This document shows positions 35,884-48,000 of a DNA stretch of 64,000 nucleotides, piece by piece. Source of the DNA: Cryptomeria japonica. Lineage: Eukaryota > Streptophyta > Pinopsida > Cupressales > Cupressaceae. The notes under the pieces are model-generated. The model had not been told where the DNA came from. It ran no database searches and saw only the letters and a list, made by a program, of their open reading frames with translations. The stretch lies in the NCBI RefSeq assembly GCF_030272615.1, contig NC_081412.1:474493657-474557656 (forward strand). The letters run 5' to 3'. Numbering within the stretch: position 1 is the first letter of the stretch; each line of letters begins with the position of its first letter. The position numbers were made by a program, and so were the translations under genes.

Positions 35884-37066
35884 TGTAAAGCGGAAAAAAT
35901 CGAACCCTAGTTGTTCTCCCCTCCCCAACTCCAAGGAGAGAGAAGGGAGAGTCACTAGGGTTGATGGTTTTCACTTAGGGGAGACTTTACATTCAAAAGA
36001 GGGGTTGAAACCCACAAGATCCAATCCCATGCAATGCAAGATCGGATTCTAAATGAGTTTCAAGGGTTAAGACATCAAGGATACCCTCTTTTGTAAAGAA
36101 ATGTAGATAGAAAGATTGACCTAGGAATTCATGTAAAGTAGGAAAGATTCGCTTATAAACAGAGATAGGGATATGGGATGAAGCTGCAGACCTGGAATTA
36201 ATAGTAAAATGCCAAGACGGTGTTGTTCTGCAAATTTGAGCGAAAGTTGACAGGACGATGGCACCCGGCGTGCACATGGTCCTCCGAAAAATCTGCGAAA
36301 CGAAGGGGGATCGGTTCGTCTCTGCACAAGGACTCCAGATCTTCAATTACAGTCGCGTACCTGCAACCTACACACAGAAAAGAGGGGACGATTGGGGGGT
36401 TAGGGATGAGGGGTTTGCCTTTAGGTCAAACCCCAGTTTTGGAATTAACCAAGAAATGAGAATGCTGTAAATGTAAATGTTTGTAATGTAAACAAGTACT
36501 GATACCTTGTTGTAAGAATGTTTGTATTCTTACATGCAAAGGTGTAATGTATGTTGTATGTGATCTCCTCTTCAATGGTTGAATCCTTGTCTTGAATGCA
36601 ACACTTAGCCTTGAATGGAGACTTAGAATGCTCAATTGCTTGAAGGAATGCTTGAATGCTTGAATGTTTGAATGTTTGAATATCGCTTCCGCCTTTTGCA
36701 CACATACGTCCTCCCTCTTTTTGAGAGGGGAAATGTAGTTTATATACTTGTCAATTAGGGCTGATAGACTGATTTTCCCGACCTTAGGCCGACCAGGAAA
36801 CATTATTTTCCAATTTGCAAACTTAAAGACCCGATGCCCAAAAGAGACCGGGCCCAAAATAGGGCCAGGGACCAGGGTGCTGGGCGCCATGGTCCCACCT
36901 CCCGGGACAGCAGGGTGCAAGGAGGATCAGGCCAGGGTGTAGAAAAATGCATTTTTTGATGTTGTAAACAGGTTTTGGGGTCTCCATTCAGGTTCAACAT
37001 CGCGCCGCCATCGTGAAGACCCAAATGCAGTCGAAATTGCAAGTGTCGCAAATTTAGGACGCTACA
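35884..37066 (-). repeat. 3' LTR of element C
   Basis: 1,183 bp, TGTAAAGCGG to GACGCTACA. TATA-like motif AGTATATAAAC on the minus strand at 36738-36748. Differs from the other LTR mainly by transitions and by lacking two ~32-bp repeat units near 36890. Confidence 0.9.
36738..36748 (-). promoter_or_regulatory. Putative TATA box in C 3' LTR
   Basis: AGTATATAAAC on the minus strand; identical in the other LTR at 43285-43295. Confidence 0.5.
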
Positions 37067-37081
37067 TTTAGCCCCCACTTT
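37067..37081 (-). other. Polypurine tract of element C
   Basis: Minus strand AAAGTGGGGGCTAAA directly before the LTR TGTAGC. Confidence 0.7.
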
Positions 37082-37087
37082 AGTGAG

Positions 37088-37109
37088 AGTATAAGCGTAC
37101 GCTCATACT
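37088..37109. repeat. 22-bp near-perfect palindrome beside C's PPT
   Basis: Centred on AGCGTACGCT, with AGTAT/CATACT arms; one mismatched pair (37093/37104). Only 6 bases from the PPT. Confidence 0.8.
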
Positions 37110-37804
37110 TCCGGTAAAGTACAAGGAAACAACATTGAAAGACTTTCACCACGTCAAGGAGGCAAGATACACCAAGCCCCCAGTGGACTAAGGATCTTAC
37201 GACTTCAATTGACAAAGTAAAAGGGAAGATCACAAGGGAGAACCATGACTGTCAGTAGTAAGGTTTCCTCACTATGAGTCATGCAAGAAAGATATCAAAA
37301 ATTTTCAAGGCAAAGCTAAATTTGTCAAGAAATTTTCAAGTATCTTGAAAAGATATGGACGGGATGTATGCCCCCCTACATTAAAGAGATCGCACATGCC
37401 TCACTGGGGGTGATTGCTTTAAGGTAGTGATAGATATAAGAAATGAGAAAGGAGCACGTTATCACAAGGATTTAGCCCCCAAGTGTGAGATAAGCCCAAG
37501 GATAATAGACACAAAACACAAAGCACAAGGTGACTTCACTTTCCTCGGGGTCAGTATGCTGTATGATAATTCATGTATATCATATGTATGTATGCATAAT
37601 TGTTCTTCATTCCCCAATCAAGGAAAGTCACCTAGAAGAAGGGAACACCTGTGTCTTTTGAGTCAACATGAGAGAGACCAAGAGATCTCAATGCTTTGCA
37701 TCGTCCTCAAGTAGACAACACTAAGGACAACAAATAGAAGAATGAGAATAACACATATAAGAAGTAACAAAAGAGAGGAGGAGAGAGTCTGCTATGCTAA
37801 TGAA
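37110..37804 (-). other. Non-coding 3' region of element C
   Basis: About 700 bases between the ORF and the PPT; no gene seen in either strand. Confidence 0.5.
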
Positions 37805-40800
37805 CTAGTCTAGCACGTCATCTACCCCCCGATCTTGCTGATCAATATTTCGGGAAGGTAGGAAACATGCTAGAGGAGGAACATCCAACACAGCAGATGG
37901 AGCTATCACAAGATCCAAACAAGGGCTATGTTCATGTTCCGAGCCACGGTGTTCTTGTCTAGGAGCTAGGATAAGTGCTTTAGAAAATTCGTTAGATAAA
38001 TGGTTATCAACATCAACATATTCATATTCACTATCAGAATGAATAGGAGTAACATTTTCATCTATATTGTCATCAAGATTTATAAAAGTAGGATCTTTAA
38101 CTCGCACAGGATCAAGACCATCATGCATCTTATTTTTAGGAGATTTCGGCTCAATCTTCGGCTAAGGAGAAAATGGAATAATACTAGCTGAAGGTGTTTT
38201 TGGGGGTTGCAAAGTTTGAGAAGCAGCTGCCTGAGCTCTAAGACGACGCTTTCATCGGCGTTCACGTGCAGAATGATTTCGTCTAGTCTTAGTAGGAAGT
38301 TGAGAAGAGTGAGGAGGAGGAATGTTCTCATCCTTTTCACTTGGGTGTTTAGGTTGTGGTCTCTTAGGTTGAATAATAGGAGAAGAGGAAGGTCTCTTCT
38401 CTCCATAAGAGGAAGGAGGAGGAACTGCTCCATATAAGGGAGGAATATTTGGTTTAGGAAGGAGACCAAGTCCATCATGATGAGGAGGTATAGGTCTACT
38501 TTTAGGAAGTTTATTAGTCATAGACGTAGTCACATTCATAGGAATGGGTTGGGAATCTTCTTGAGGAAAGACATTAGTTTTATCTTTCAAAGGAAGAACT
38601 TCCTTCTCAAGAATGATAGGAATGTCAAGTTTGGGTGTTCTAGGTTCACTTAGAGATAGGATCATATCTTTCTTCCACTTTTGATAAGATTTGAAAAGAT
38701 GATCACTTCGCGGAGGAAGAGATTGGAATTGTTTAGGCCAAAAATAATCAATAGGAACACTAGAAGTTCTTTCAGCTGGTTTAAAGAGGCTATGATTGAT
38801 AGTAACAATTTCACCATTATGGGGAAATTTCAAGCACTTGTGAATAGGAGAAGCAATAGCTTTCATGGAAGACAGCCAAGGATAGCCTAGCTTCACACGA
38901 AATTGTTCGGACGATGGAATAATAGAAAATTCCACATCAAGGGATTTGTTATGGACCTCAATAGGTAATGTAATAGAACCAATTGCAGGAGAAGAAAATG
39001 CATCAAATAGTTTCACAACCACATTTGTTTCGTCATAGATCACTTGATTCAATTGCAAAGTAAAAAGAAATTCTTCAGTAATGACATTAATCATACAAGA
39101 AGGATCAATAAGCACTCCATGGCAAGGTGTATTCTTGACTTTTGCAACTATATATAAAGGACCATCAGGTGCCCTGATAGTTTCACTAGAATCAAAGGTG
39201 ATGGAAGGTTCTTTAGGGATTTTCTGTTGCTCTACAAAGTTAATCACATTCGGAGCCATAGACACAAGATCATCAGGTGAGACAAATGAATCATTAGTAT
39301 CAATCGCATTAGAGGTATGAGAAGGTAATGGATTAGTAAAAATCTGAAGATTTTGGTTAGGAGGAGCTACAGATGTGTTGCCTTTATCATTCACACCAGA
39401 AATAGAGATAGTATTATTATCAATCAAATCTTGAATTTTACCCTTTAAAGAAAAACATTTTTCAGTATCATGCCCAGGATGACGATGAAATTGACAAAAA
39501 GATTTGTTATCAAAATAGGGTGAATTAATCTTCGCATGATCTATTTGCCTTATAGGAGGAAGAGTAAGCACATTTTGTTCCAATAACTTATTCATAATAC
39601 TATGCAATGATTCATTCAAAGGAGTAAACTTTCTTTCTTTCTTGAAAAACTTAGAAATAGGAGGCACACCTGATGCCACATTCACATTGTTGTTGATGAT
39701 GTTTTCATTGAATTTAATTGACTCTCTATTCGGTTTAAACTTCCCAAATGGTTGTTGACTACTATCACCCTTATCACTCGGAGCCATAGGATTTGCTTGT
39801 TCCATTTGACTCACAGTCAATTGATAATTGTGAAGAATTGTGCACAACTGTTGGAAAGAAGTAAACTCAGAAAACAGAAGTTTTTCTCTAATATCTTTTT
39901 GTAAATTAGAAATAAAGATTCTTTGAATATCATTGTCAGGTACTGGAAAAGAAATTTGAGCATACAAATGCTTATATCTACCAATGAAATCAGTCACTTT
40001 TTCTTTAACACCTTGTTTACAATGCATTAAATCAATCAAAGTAACTTTAGGACTTATATTGTTTTGAAATTGTTGAATAAAAGCATTTGCAAGTTGTTCG
40101 AAAGAAGTAATAGAATAAGAAGGCAACGAGCAATACCATTGTAGGGCTTTATCTCTTAATGTTCTAGTAAACAATTTTGCAAGCAACCTTTGGTCATAAG
40201 CAAAATCAGTACATATGGTTTGAAAGGTCTTAACATGTGTTAGAGGATCACCCTTACCATTATAAAACTCCAAATGCGGAATTTCAACATGTTTAGGGGG
40301 GATAGCTCGAACAATGTCAAGAGAAAGTGGGCTCGCAACATCAAATGTGGGCACGCTAAACTTAGATTGATTCATAGAGGCAATTTGTTGCTGTAAAGAA
40401 GAGACAGTTTGTGCAAGATTGTTAATGGTCTCTTTAGTCGAAGAGTTCATATTAGATGTGTTAGATTGTGATGGAGGTGTTATGTTATTGAAAGAAGGTA
40501 GAGAGTAAGGTGGTGGGACATTATGATAGTTAGTCATAGGAGATGATTGGAAAGGAGGAACACTACAAGGAGGAATGGAAGGGTTAAATGAATTGCCCCC
40601 TTGCGTCATGTTTATTTGTGGAGATATAATAGGAACACTCATTGAAGGAATGAATGAAGAAGTTGGATTGAATGAAGAAAGAGGGTTGATTGAAGAAGAG
40701 GGATTGCCCCCATGACTGGTGATCATAGGAGGAATGTCTTGTATTGAAGTAGTCATTATGTTTGATGTAAAAGTAGGTATACTAGCAATAGGAGTCGTCA

Positions 40801-41230
40801 AAGGAATAGAATGATTAACTTGAGTAGGAGGTTGTGTATAACCTAAAGTTTCGGCACAACTTTTCATAGGCATCACATTCGAATCCACAATGTGTGCAAT
40901 ACCACGCAAAATATCAATTCCATTCTTATCACTTTGAACCATATGTTTGAGACCCTCAATTAATGAAAGAGCTTCACTATCAGGGTATTCTTGAGACATC
41001 CATTGTCGAAAATCATCAAATTGGTTATCCAATTTTGAAAGTTGTTCTACAGAAACCTCATGGAGAGCTTCTTCATCATTAAGAGGATTAGAGGAATTAC
41101 CCATGTCCTCGTTAAAAAGGACATTCAAATTAGGTTCCATCTCCTCGGTAATTACACCTTGGAAAGACTTAATTCTAAGGCTTCTTCTAACGGGGATAGT
41201 GTAAGTAGGGCTTATTGTTGTAAAACTCAT
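37805..41230 (-). pseudogene. gag: Element C gag-protease ORF, nearly intact
   Basis: ATG at 41228-41230; 992 codons open to TGA at 38252-38254. The same frame then continues past this TGA and a TAG near 38162 to 37805, so the original ORF was about 1,141 codons. Residues ~1-310: low-complexity Ser/Pro/Asn with a short coiled coil. ~320-480: Retrotrans_gag capsid-like (HLEFYNGKGDPLTHVKTFQ, ALQWYCSLP, FISNLQKDIREKLLF). ~575: zinc finger CQFHRHPGHDTEKC. ~700-800: retropepsin-like fold with VLIDPSCMINVIT, where DPS replaces the usual DSG/DGG, then VKLGYPWLSSMKAI. ~915-935: G-patch-like DGLGLLPKPNIPP. The tail is acidic (NLDDNIDENVTP), like the protease-RT linker of Tat elements, and stops where RT should begin. 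It would build particles and perhaps process itself, relying on a partner for copying. The absence of shifts over 3.4 kb suggests it is young. Confidence 0.85.
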
Positions 41231-42416
41231 GCACTAAAGAAAGAGAGAAGATTTTGAATTTTAGAGGTAGCAAATTTCAATAAAACCAGCCAATCTCCTA
41301 GATTTAAGCTGTTAAATGCAATCAGGACAATCTCCCGAAATTTCAGAAAAAATGTCTGGGACCGTGGCGAATGGAGTGCACACGGTCCTCGCAACTTTTT
41401 TTGAAATTTTCAGGGATAAAAGTTATGATGATTTTAAAGCTAATCTGAAAAAATTGAGTGATTTTATGATCTGTAGATAGGCCAAATTAAAGTTGCAATC
41501 TCAAAATTGAACCCTACCAAGATTGTTGAAAAATGTAAAATTTGAATTTTGAAAAAGAGGGGGAAACTGAAATTTTGAATTTTATGATTTTAGAGGGAAT
41601 ACTAAAAGCAATGCAGGTTTTGAAATTTTAAAAGTTGACTCGATTTCATGCAAAATTCAAATTTGAAAGTGGAAATCAAAGATGTTGCAATTAAACACTT
41701 AATTTCAAAAGTCACAAATTGTAAAAATTTGAATAAAGCACTGAAATTTTGAATGAATGCTAACACACTTTTCAGATTTTGGACAGTAAGAAACACAATT
41801 TTGATACAAATTTCAATTTCAACAATTTTTGAATGATTAGAAGCCTCAATCCAAGCAATCGCTAGACCAACTTCGACTTTAATTTTGAAAGTGTTAAAAT
41901 TGATAAAATCAGCCAAAATTCTGGATTTTAGCAGAAAAATACAGTAAGATCTAGCTCCCAAAATTTTGGAAAAAATGTCGGGGACGATGGCGCTCGGGGT
42001 GCACACGGTCCTCGCAACTTTTTTCCAAATTTTCAGGGATGAGAGATATTGTGATTTTATTGCGGAATCCAAAGTTACAGCCAATTTGGAAGTGTTTTGA
42101 TCAGTGAAATTATCAGTCAAAGGTTGAATCAAGAAGGTCTTAAAAATTAGGGTTTTGACATTTAACCACTTAATTTTCAGAATTAAAGCACAAATATGAA
42201 TTGACAATTTGCAATAGAAGGGTAGATCTGAAATAAGCATTAACAATTAAACATTTCACAAGCTTAATTACTTAAAAAGAAAATTTTAGGGTTTTTATGC
42301 AATCAACCTCTAAAATTTGCAAAAGATCAAACATGGAAATATAATTAGGAAAGCAAAATTTTCAGATCTAACCATGAATAATCAGAATGAGGATGTTCAC
42401 GTCGGGTTCACCAAAA
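41231..42416 (-). other. 5' leader of element C with duplicated GC-rich motif
   Basis: About 1.2 kb between the PBS and the gag ATG. Two diverged copies of a ~130-bp block (about 41290-41415 and 41895-42030) each contain a hairpin-like GGGACnrTGG...GGTCC motif followed by GCAACTTTTTT and AAATTTTCAGGGAT. A PBS-like sequence (minus strand TTTTGGTGAACCCGACG, about 42400-42416) abuts the LTR; its tRNA is not identified. Confidence 0.65.
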
Positions 42417-43675
42417 TGTAAAGCGGAAAAAATCGAACCCTAGTTGTTCTCCCCTCCCCAACTCCAAGGAGAGAGAAGGGAGAGTCACTAGGGTTGATGG
42501 TTTTCACTTAGGGGAGACTTTACATTCAAAAGAGGGGTTGAAACCCACAAGATCCAATCCCACGCAATGCAAGATCGGATTCTAAATGAGTTTCAAGGGT
42601 TAAGACATCAAGGATACCCTCTTTTGTAAAGAAATGTAGATAGAAAGATTGACCTAGGAATTCATGTAAAGTAGGAAAGATTCACTTATAAACAGAGATA
42701 GGGATATGGGATGAAGCTGCGGACCTGGAATTAGCAATAAAATGCTGAGACGATGCTGTTCTGCAAATTTGAGCGAAAGTTGACAGGACGATGGCGCCCG
42801 GCGTGCACCCGGTCCTCCGAAAAATCCGCGAAACGAAGGGGGATCGGTTCGTCTCTGCACAAGGACTCCAGATCTTCAATTACAGCCGCATACCTGCAAC
42901 CTACACACAGAAAAGAGGGGATGATTGGAGGGTTAGGGATGAGGGGTTTGCCTTTAGGTCAAACCCCGGTTTTGGAATTAACCAAGAAATGAGAATGTTG
43001 TAAATGTAAATGTTTGTAATGTAAACAAGTACTGATACCTTGTTGTAAGAATGTTTGTATTCTTACATGCGAAGGTGTAATGTATGTAGTATGATGTATG
43101 TTGTATGTGATCTCCTCTTCAATGGTTGAATCCTTGTCTTGAATGCAACACTTAGCCTTGAATGGAGACTTAGAATGCTCAATTGCTTGAAGGAATGCTT
43201 GAATGCTTGAATGTTTGAATGTTTGAATATCGCTTCCGCCTTTTGCACACATATGTCCTCCCTCTTTTTGAGAGGGGAAATGTAGTTTATATACTTGTCA
43301 ATTAGGGCTGATAGATTGATTTTCCCGACCTTAGGCCGACCAGGAAACATTATTTTCCAATTTGCAAACTTAAAGACCCGATGCCCAAAAGAGACCGGGC
43401 CCAAAATAGGGCCAGGGACCAGGGCGCTGGGTGCCATGGTCCTAGGGGACCAAGGCACTTGGTGCCCTAGTCCTAAAGGACCAAGGCGCTAGGCGCCATG
43501 GTTGCACCTCCCGGGACAACAGGGTGCAAGGAGGATCAGGCCAGGGTGCAGAAAAATGCAGTTTTTGATGTTGTAAACAGATTTCAGGGTCTCCATTCAG
43601 GTTCAACGTTGTGCCGCCATCATGAAGACCCAAATGCAGTCAAAATTGCAAGTGTCGCAATTTTAGGATGCTACA
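42417..43675 (-). repeat. 5' LTR of element C
   Basis: 1,259 bp, TGTAAAGCGG to GATGCTACA. It is 76 bp longer than the partner LTR, mostly because the unit GGACCAaGGCgcT..GgcGCC is present three times (about 43414-43502) instead of once, plus 12 extra bases near 43085. Confidence 0.9.
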
Positions 43676-43680
43676 GTTTT

Positions 43681-44320
43681 GTTCTTTCTTTCCACAAATT
43701 CATTCTAGTGTGGAGTTCTAGGTGTAGAAAGTTGTCTGCTAATACCATTCCTTTCACAAAAGTTATTAAACTCATCGGATGTAAACTCACCATCATGATT
43801 TGATCTTAAGCACTTTATCTTCATTTCTATCTTAGTCTCAACCATAGCCTTAAATATTTTAAATCTCAAAAGATTCAGATTTCTCTTTCAAAAATGCCAC
43901 CCACATCATTCTAGAATAGTCATCAATAAGTAACATAAAATATCTATCACCTTGAAAACTTTTAATACTTGCTGGTCCACACAAATTAGTATGAATAAGA
44001 TCAATAATTTCATTAGATTTATCATGTACACTTCTAAAATAAGTTCTAACTTGCTTACCCATTTTACATTCTCTACATACCAGATTATTAGGTTTAACAA
44101 CCCTGGGCAAATCTCTGACAACCGGTATTGAACTGATCTTTACTATGCAATCAAAATTTACATGACACATCCTCTTATGCCATAACCAACTTTCGTCAAT
44201 CTGAGAAATCAAGCAAGCCTTCTCACCGGAGTTCAAATGAAAGATATTACCTTTAGTCTGAGTTCTGAAACCAATCTCCAATCCAAATTTATTAATGATC
44301 TTGCATTTTCTATCTTTCAA
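43681..44320 (-). pseudogene. pol: Element A GAG-pre-integrase and integrase N-terminal part
   Basis: Open from 44320 to 43859 and continuing with shifts to C's insertion point. It reads FRTQTKGNIFHLNSGEKA, then the integrase zinc finger WLWHKRMCHVNF ... LVCRECKMGKQ, then the core DLIHTNLCGP (first Asp changed to Asn; B has HTDLCGP) and YFMLLIDDYSRMMWVAFLKE. The second core block, KCLRSNHDGEFTSDEF, reads D-to-N at the catalytic position (B: RTDQGGEF), and the Glu block near 43690 is frame-broken. Loss of core Asp residues would inactivate integration even before interruption by C. Confidence 0.8.
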
Positions 44321-44701
44321 TTACAAATAAAATCCTCTATGCACTATTTGACCTACACTTAAAAGATTATGCTTTAAGCCTTCGACATAATAAACATTAT
44401 CAGTATTAGTCTTACCATTTGAAGATATTGTTCCTTTTCCTTTGATCCTACATGCTTTGTTGTCTCCAAATTTGACCAATCCACCATCAAATTCTTGCAA
44501 TGATAAGAACTTTCTTTTGTCACCAGTCATGTGACGCGAGCAACCACTATCTATAACCCATTCATCCTTCTCTTCAATTGTTGTAGCTAAAGCCTTTTCC
44601 TCAGTATGTGTTGCTTCAATGACAAATATCGGAGAATCATCCTTAATAGCAATAAAGACCCAATCTTTGCCAAATGAGCCACCATTACCGGATCCACTCA
44701 C
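44321..44701 (-). pseudogene. pol: Element A copia protease
   Basis: Contains the active site WVIDSGCSRHMTGDKRKF near 44560-44510, with Asp-Ser-Gly and the Cys-x2-His that typify copia pepsins, then FGDNKACRIKGKGTI and LKHNLLSVGQI. Ends in a stop where the GAG-pre-integrase segment begins (44320). Confidence 0.8.
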
Positions 44702-45039
44702 AGGTTCATCATCATCATCATCAAAAATACCAAAATCATCATAACCAGCATAATAGCATGATTCATCCTTATTTCTTCTGAATCTAGGTCTTCTCTAATA
44801 TTCAGGATTAGGCTTATAATTCCTCACAAATCTTTCATGATTCCTAGTAGCTCTTTCAGGACATCTAGATGCAAAATGACGAAACTTAATGCAAGAAAAA
44901 CATTTAAAAGGGACTTTTTCTTTATACTTACTTCCAACTAGTCCTTTAGGAATTATTATAGCGATCAGGGCTTCCAACTCTTCAAGCTCTCTTTCTTCTC
45001 TCTCAATTTCCTCCATATCCTTAGCATACATCTCTTTCA
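44702..45039 (-). pseudogene. gag: Element A gag C-terminal part with zinc knuckle
   Basis: Minus-strand reading from the B insertion: EMYAKDMEEIEREERELEEL, then CFSCIKFRHFASRC (C-x2-C-x4-H-x4-C, near 44905-44860), then a basic tail. It continues the gag that resumes at 56448 on the far side of element B; the codon frame is kept if one copy of the 5-bp target duplication is discounted. One stop lies near 44795. Confidence 0.8.
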
Positions 45040-48000
45040 TGTTGGCATATTGTGAACCAGTATGGGGACATGATGACATTGTATGTTGTCATCGATGTCA
45101 ATATGCTGAAGAAGAGAGAACCAGTATGTTACCAAGAACTGGTATATGTGAGAATCGATATAACATAGTAAACCGATATATGTGCCAATGTGAAGCAGTG
45201 TGTTTGTTCAAGGTGAACCGACATGTGGTTATGGGAACTAGTACATGGAAGCTTTGTATGACTACCGGTTGGTAGTCTCAACTTCAGGGTTTCCAGTTGA
45301 AGTGCCTCAAGCCTGTGTGACTCAATCGGTGACTTTGTGTGATGAGTTAGCATTGTAATGAAGAACAGATCATGTTGCCATGAAAGCCTTGTGTGCATGA
45401 AGGAGATTGTCCCTTTCTACCTCAAGAATGTGTGAAGTCTGTAAATGGTGATAACGCGCGATGGGTTATTAGCCACCATGAAATCGATGGAAAATGAACG
45501 ATGGAGAACGTCTTGAGATTGGTTCAAGATTGTTGCATTTAATGCAATGTGCTCAATGGTTAGGATTGAACTATTTGAATTGCTCAACCTAACAGATTTA
45601 GGGTTTAGGGTTTATGCTATCGACTTATCTGTTTCCTATAAGGTCGATGTTGTGTTTCTTTCTGAGGTTGTTGGGAAAAGTTGTGTGTGAGTATTCAAGT
45701 GAAGAGATACATGATTCTTGCCAGACCAAAAGAGAGAAGTGATACCTACAGAGTGTAAGTGTAGAAGGTGAAGAGGAGCTAAAGTGGATTTGTATTGGCA
45801 TTAAGTGTTGTTACTAGATCATTGTAATACTTGTTGATCTCTAACCACTTCAACAGTTGGGAGATCCCTTAACAAGGTAGCTTTAACCGGCTTACTGTAA
45901 ATCCTTTAATAGGGTGACTCAAAACCATTGAGTTCTTGAAATCCTCTAACAAGGTAACCTTTAACAGGGTTTAACCCTTAACCGGGTATTCTAGCCATCC
46001 CTTAATCAGGTGATCCCTTAGCATACATCTCTTTCATGTTGGCATATTGTGAACCAGTATGGGGACATGATGACATTGTATGTTGTCATCGATGTCAATA
46101 TGCTGAAGAAGAGAGAACCAGTATGTTACCAAGAACCGGTATATGTGAGAACCGATATAACATAGTAAATTGATATATGTGCCAAAGTGAAGCAGTGTGT
46201 TTGTTAAAGGTGAACCGACATGTGGTTATGGGAACTAGTACATGGAAGCTTTGTATGACTACCGGTAGGTAGTCTCAACTTCAAGGTTTCCGGTTGAAGT
46301 GCCTCAAGCCTGTGTGACTCAATCGGTGACTTTGTGTGATGAGTTAGCATTGTAATGAAGAATAGATCATGTTACCATGACAGCCTTATGCACATGAAGG
46401 AGATTGTCCCTTTCTACCTCGAGAATGTGTGAAGTCTGTAAATGGTGATAACACGTGATGGGTTATTAGCCACCATGAAATTGATGGAAAATGAATGATG
46501 GAGAACATCTTGAGATTGGTTCAAGACTGTTGCATTTAATGCAATGTGCTCAATGGTTAGGATTGAACTATTTGAATTGCTCAACCTAACAGGTTTAGGG
46601 TTTAGGGTTTATGCTACCGACTTATCTGTTTCCTACAAGGTCGATGTTGTGTTTCTTTCTGAGGTTGTTGGCAAAAGTTGTGTGTGAGTATCCAAGTGAA
46701 GAGATACATGATTCTTGCCAGACCAAAAGAGAGAAGTGATACCTAAAGAGTGTAAGTGCAGAAGGTGAAGAGGAGCTAAAGCGGATTTGTATTGGCATTA
46801 AGTGTTGTTACTAGATCATTGTAATACTTGTTGATCTCTAACCACTTCAACAGTTGGGAGATCCCTTAACAAGGTAGCTTTAACCAGCTTACTGTAAATC
46901 CTTTAACAGGGTGACTCAAAACCATTGAGTTCTTGAAATCCTCTAACAAGGTAACCTTTAACAAGGTTTAACCCTTAACCGGGTATTCTAGCCATCGCTT
47001 AATCGGGTGATCCCTTAGCATACATCTCTTTCATGTTGGCATATTGTGAACTAGTATTCGGACATGATGACATTGTATGTTGTCATCGATGTCAATACGT
47101 TGAAGAAGAGAGAAACAGTATGTTACCAAGAACCGGTATATGTGAGAACTGATATAACATAGTAAACCGATATATGTGCCAAAGTGAAGCAGTGTGTTTG
47201 TTCAAGGTGAACCAACATGTGGTTATGGGAACTAGTACATAGAAGCTTTGTATGACTACCGGTTGGTAGTCTCAACTTCAGGGTTTCTGGTTGAAGTGCC
47301 TCAAGCCTGTGTGACTCAATTGGTGACTTTGTGTGATGAGTTAGCATTGTAATGAAGAACAGATCATGTTGCCATGACAGCCTTGTGCGCATGAAGGAGA
47401 TTGTCCCTTTCTACCTCGAGAATGTGTGAAGTCTGTAAATGGTGATAACGCGTGATGGGTTATTAGCCACCATGAAATTGATGGAAAATGAATGATGGAG
47501 AACGTCTTGAGATTGGTTCAAGACTGTTGCATTTAATGCAATGTGCTCAATGGTTAGGATTGAACTGTTTGAATTGCTCAACCTAACAGGTTTAGGGTTT
47601 AGGGTTTATGCTACCGACTTATCTGTTTCCTATAAGGTCGATGTTGTGTTTCTTTCTGAGGTTGTTGGAAAAAGTTGTGTGTGAGTATCCAAGTGAAGAG
47701 ATACATGATTCTTGCCAGACCAAAAGAGAGAAGTGATACCTACAGAGTGTAAGTGCAGAAGGTGAAGAGGAGCTAAAGCGGATCTGTATTGGCATTAAGT
47801 GTTGTTACTAGATCATTGTAATACTTGTTGATCTCTAACCACTTCAACAGTTGGGAGATCCCTTAACAAGGTAGCTTTAACCGGCTTACTATAAATCCTT
47901 TAACAGGGTGACTCAAAACCATTGAGTTCTTGAAATCCTCTAACATGGTAACCTTTAACAGGGTTTAACCCTTAACCAGGGTTTAACCCTTAACCAGGTA

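Larger units (their letters stand above)
35884..43675 (-). mobile_element. Element C: non-autonomous gypsy-type element coding only gag-protease
   Basis: Perfect 5-bp duplication GTTTT at 35879-35883 and 43676-43680. LTRs 35884-37066 and 42417-43675 are highly similar. A PBS-like site beside the right LTR and a PPT beside the left LTR give - orientation. The only ORF encodes gag and a protease-like domain with a G-patch-like tail; RT, RNase H and integrase are absent. This fits terminal-repeat retrotransposons carrying GAG (TR-GAG-like), here related to Tat-type gypsy by the C-x2-H-x4-H-x4-C finger. Inserted in A's integrase. Confidence 0.85.

Noticed and set aside
36220-36470. 70-80 codon ORFs on the + strand in both C LTRs (also 42753-43003)
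   Set aside because: Antisense to C and present in both LTRs by descent; no motif and no start context. Treated as chance frames.
45599-45615. Interstitial telomere
   Set aside because: Only two to three TTTAGGG units, at the same place in every LTR copy; it is an LTR motif.
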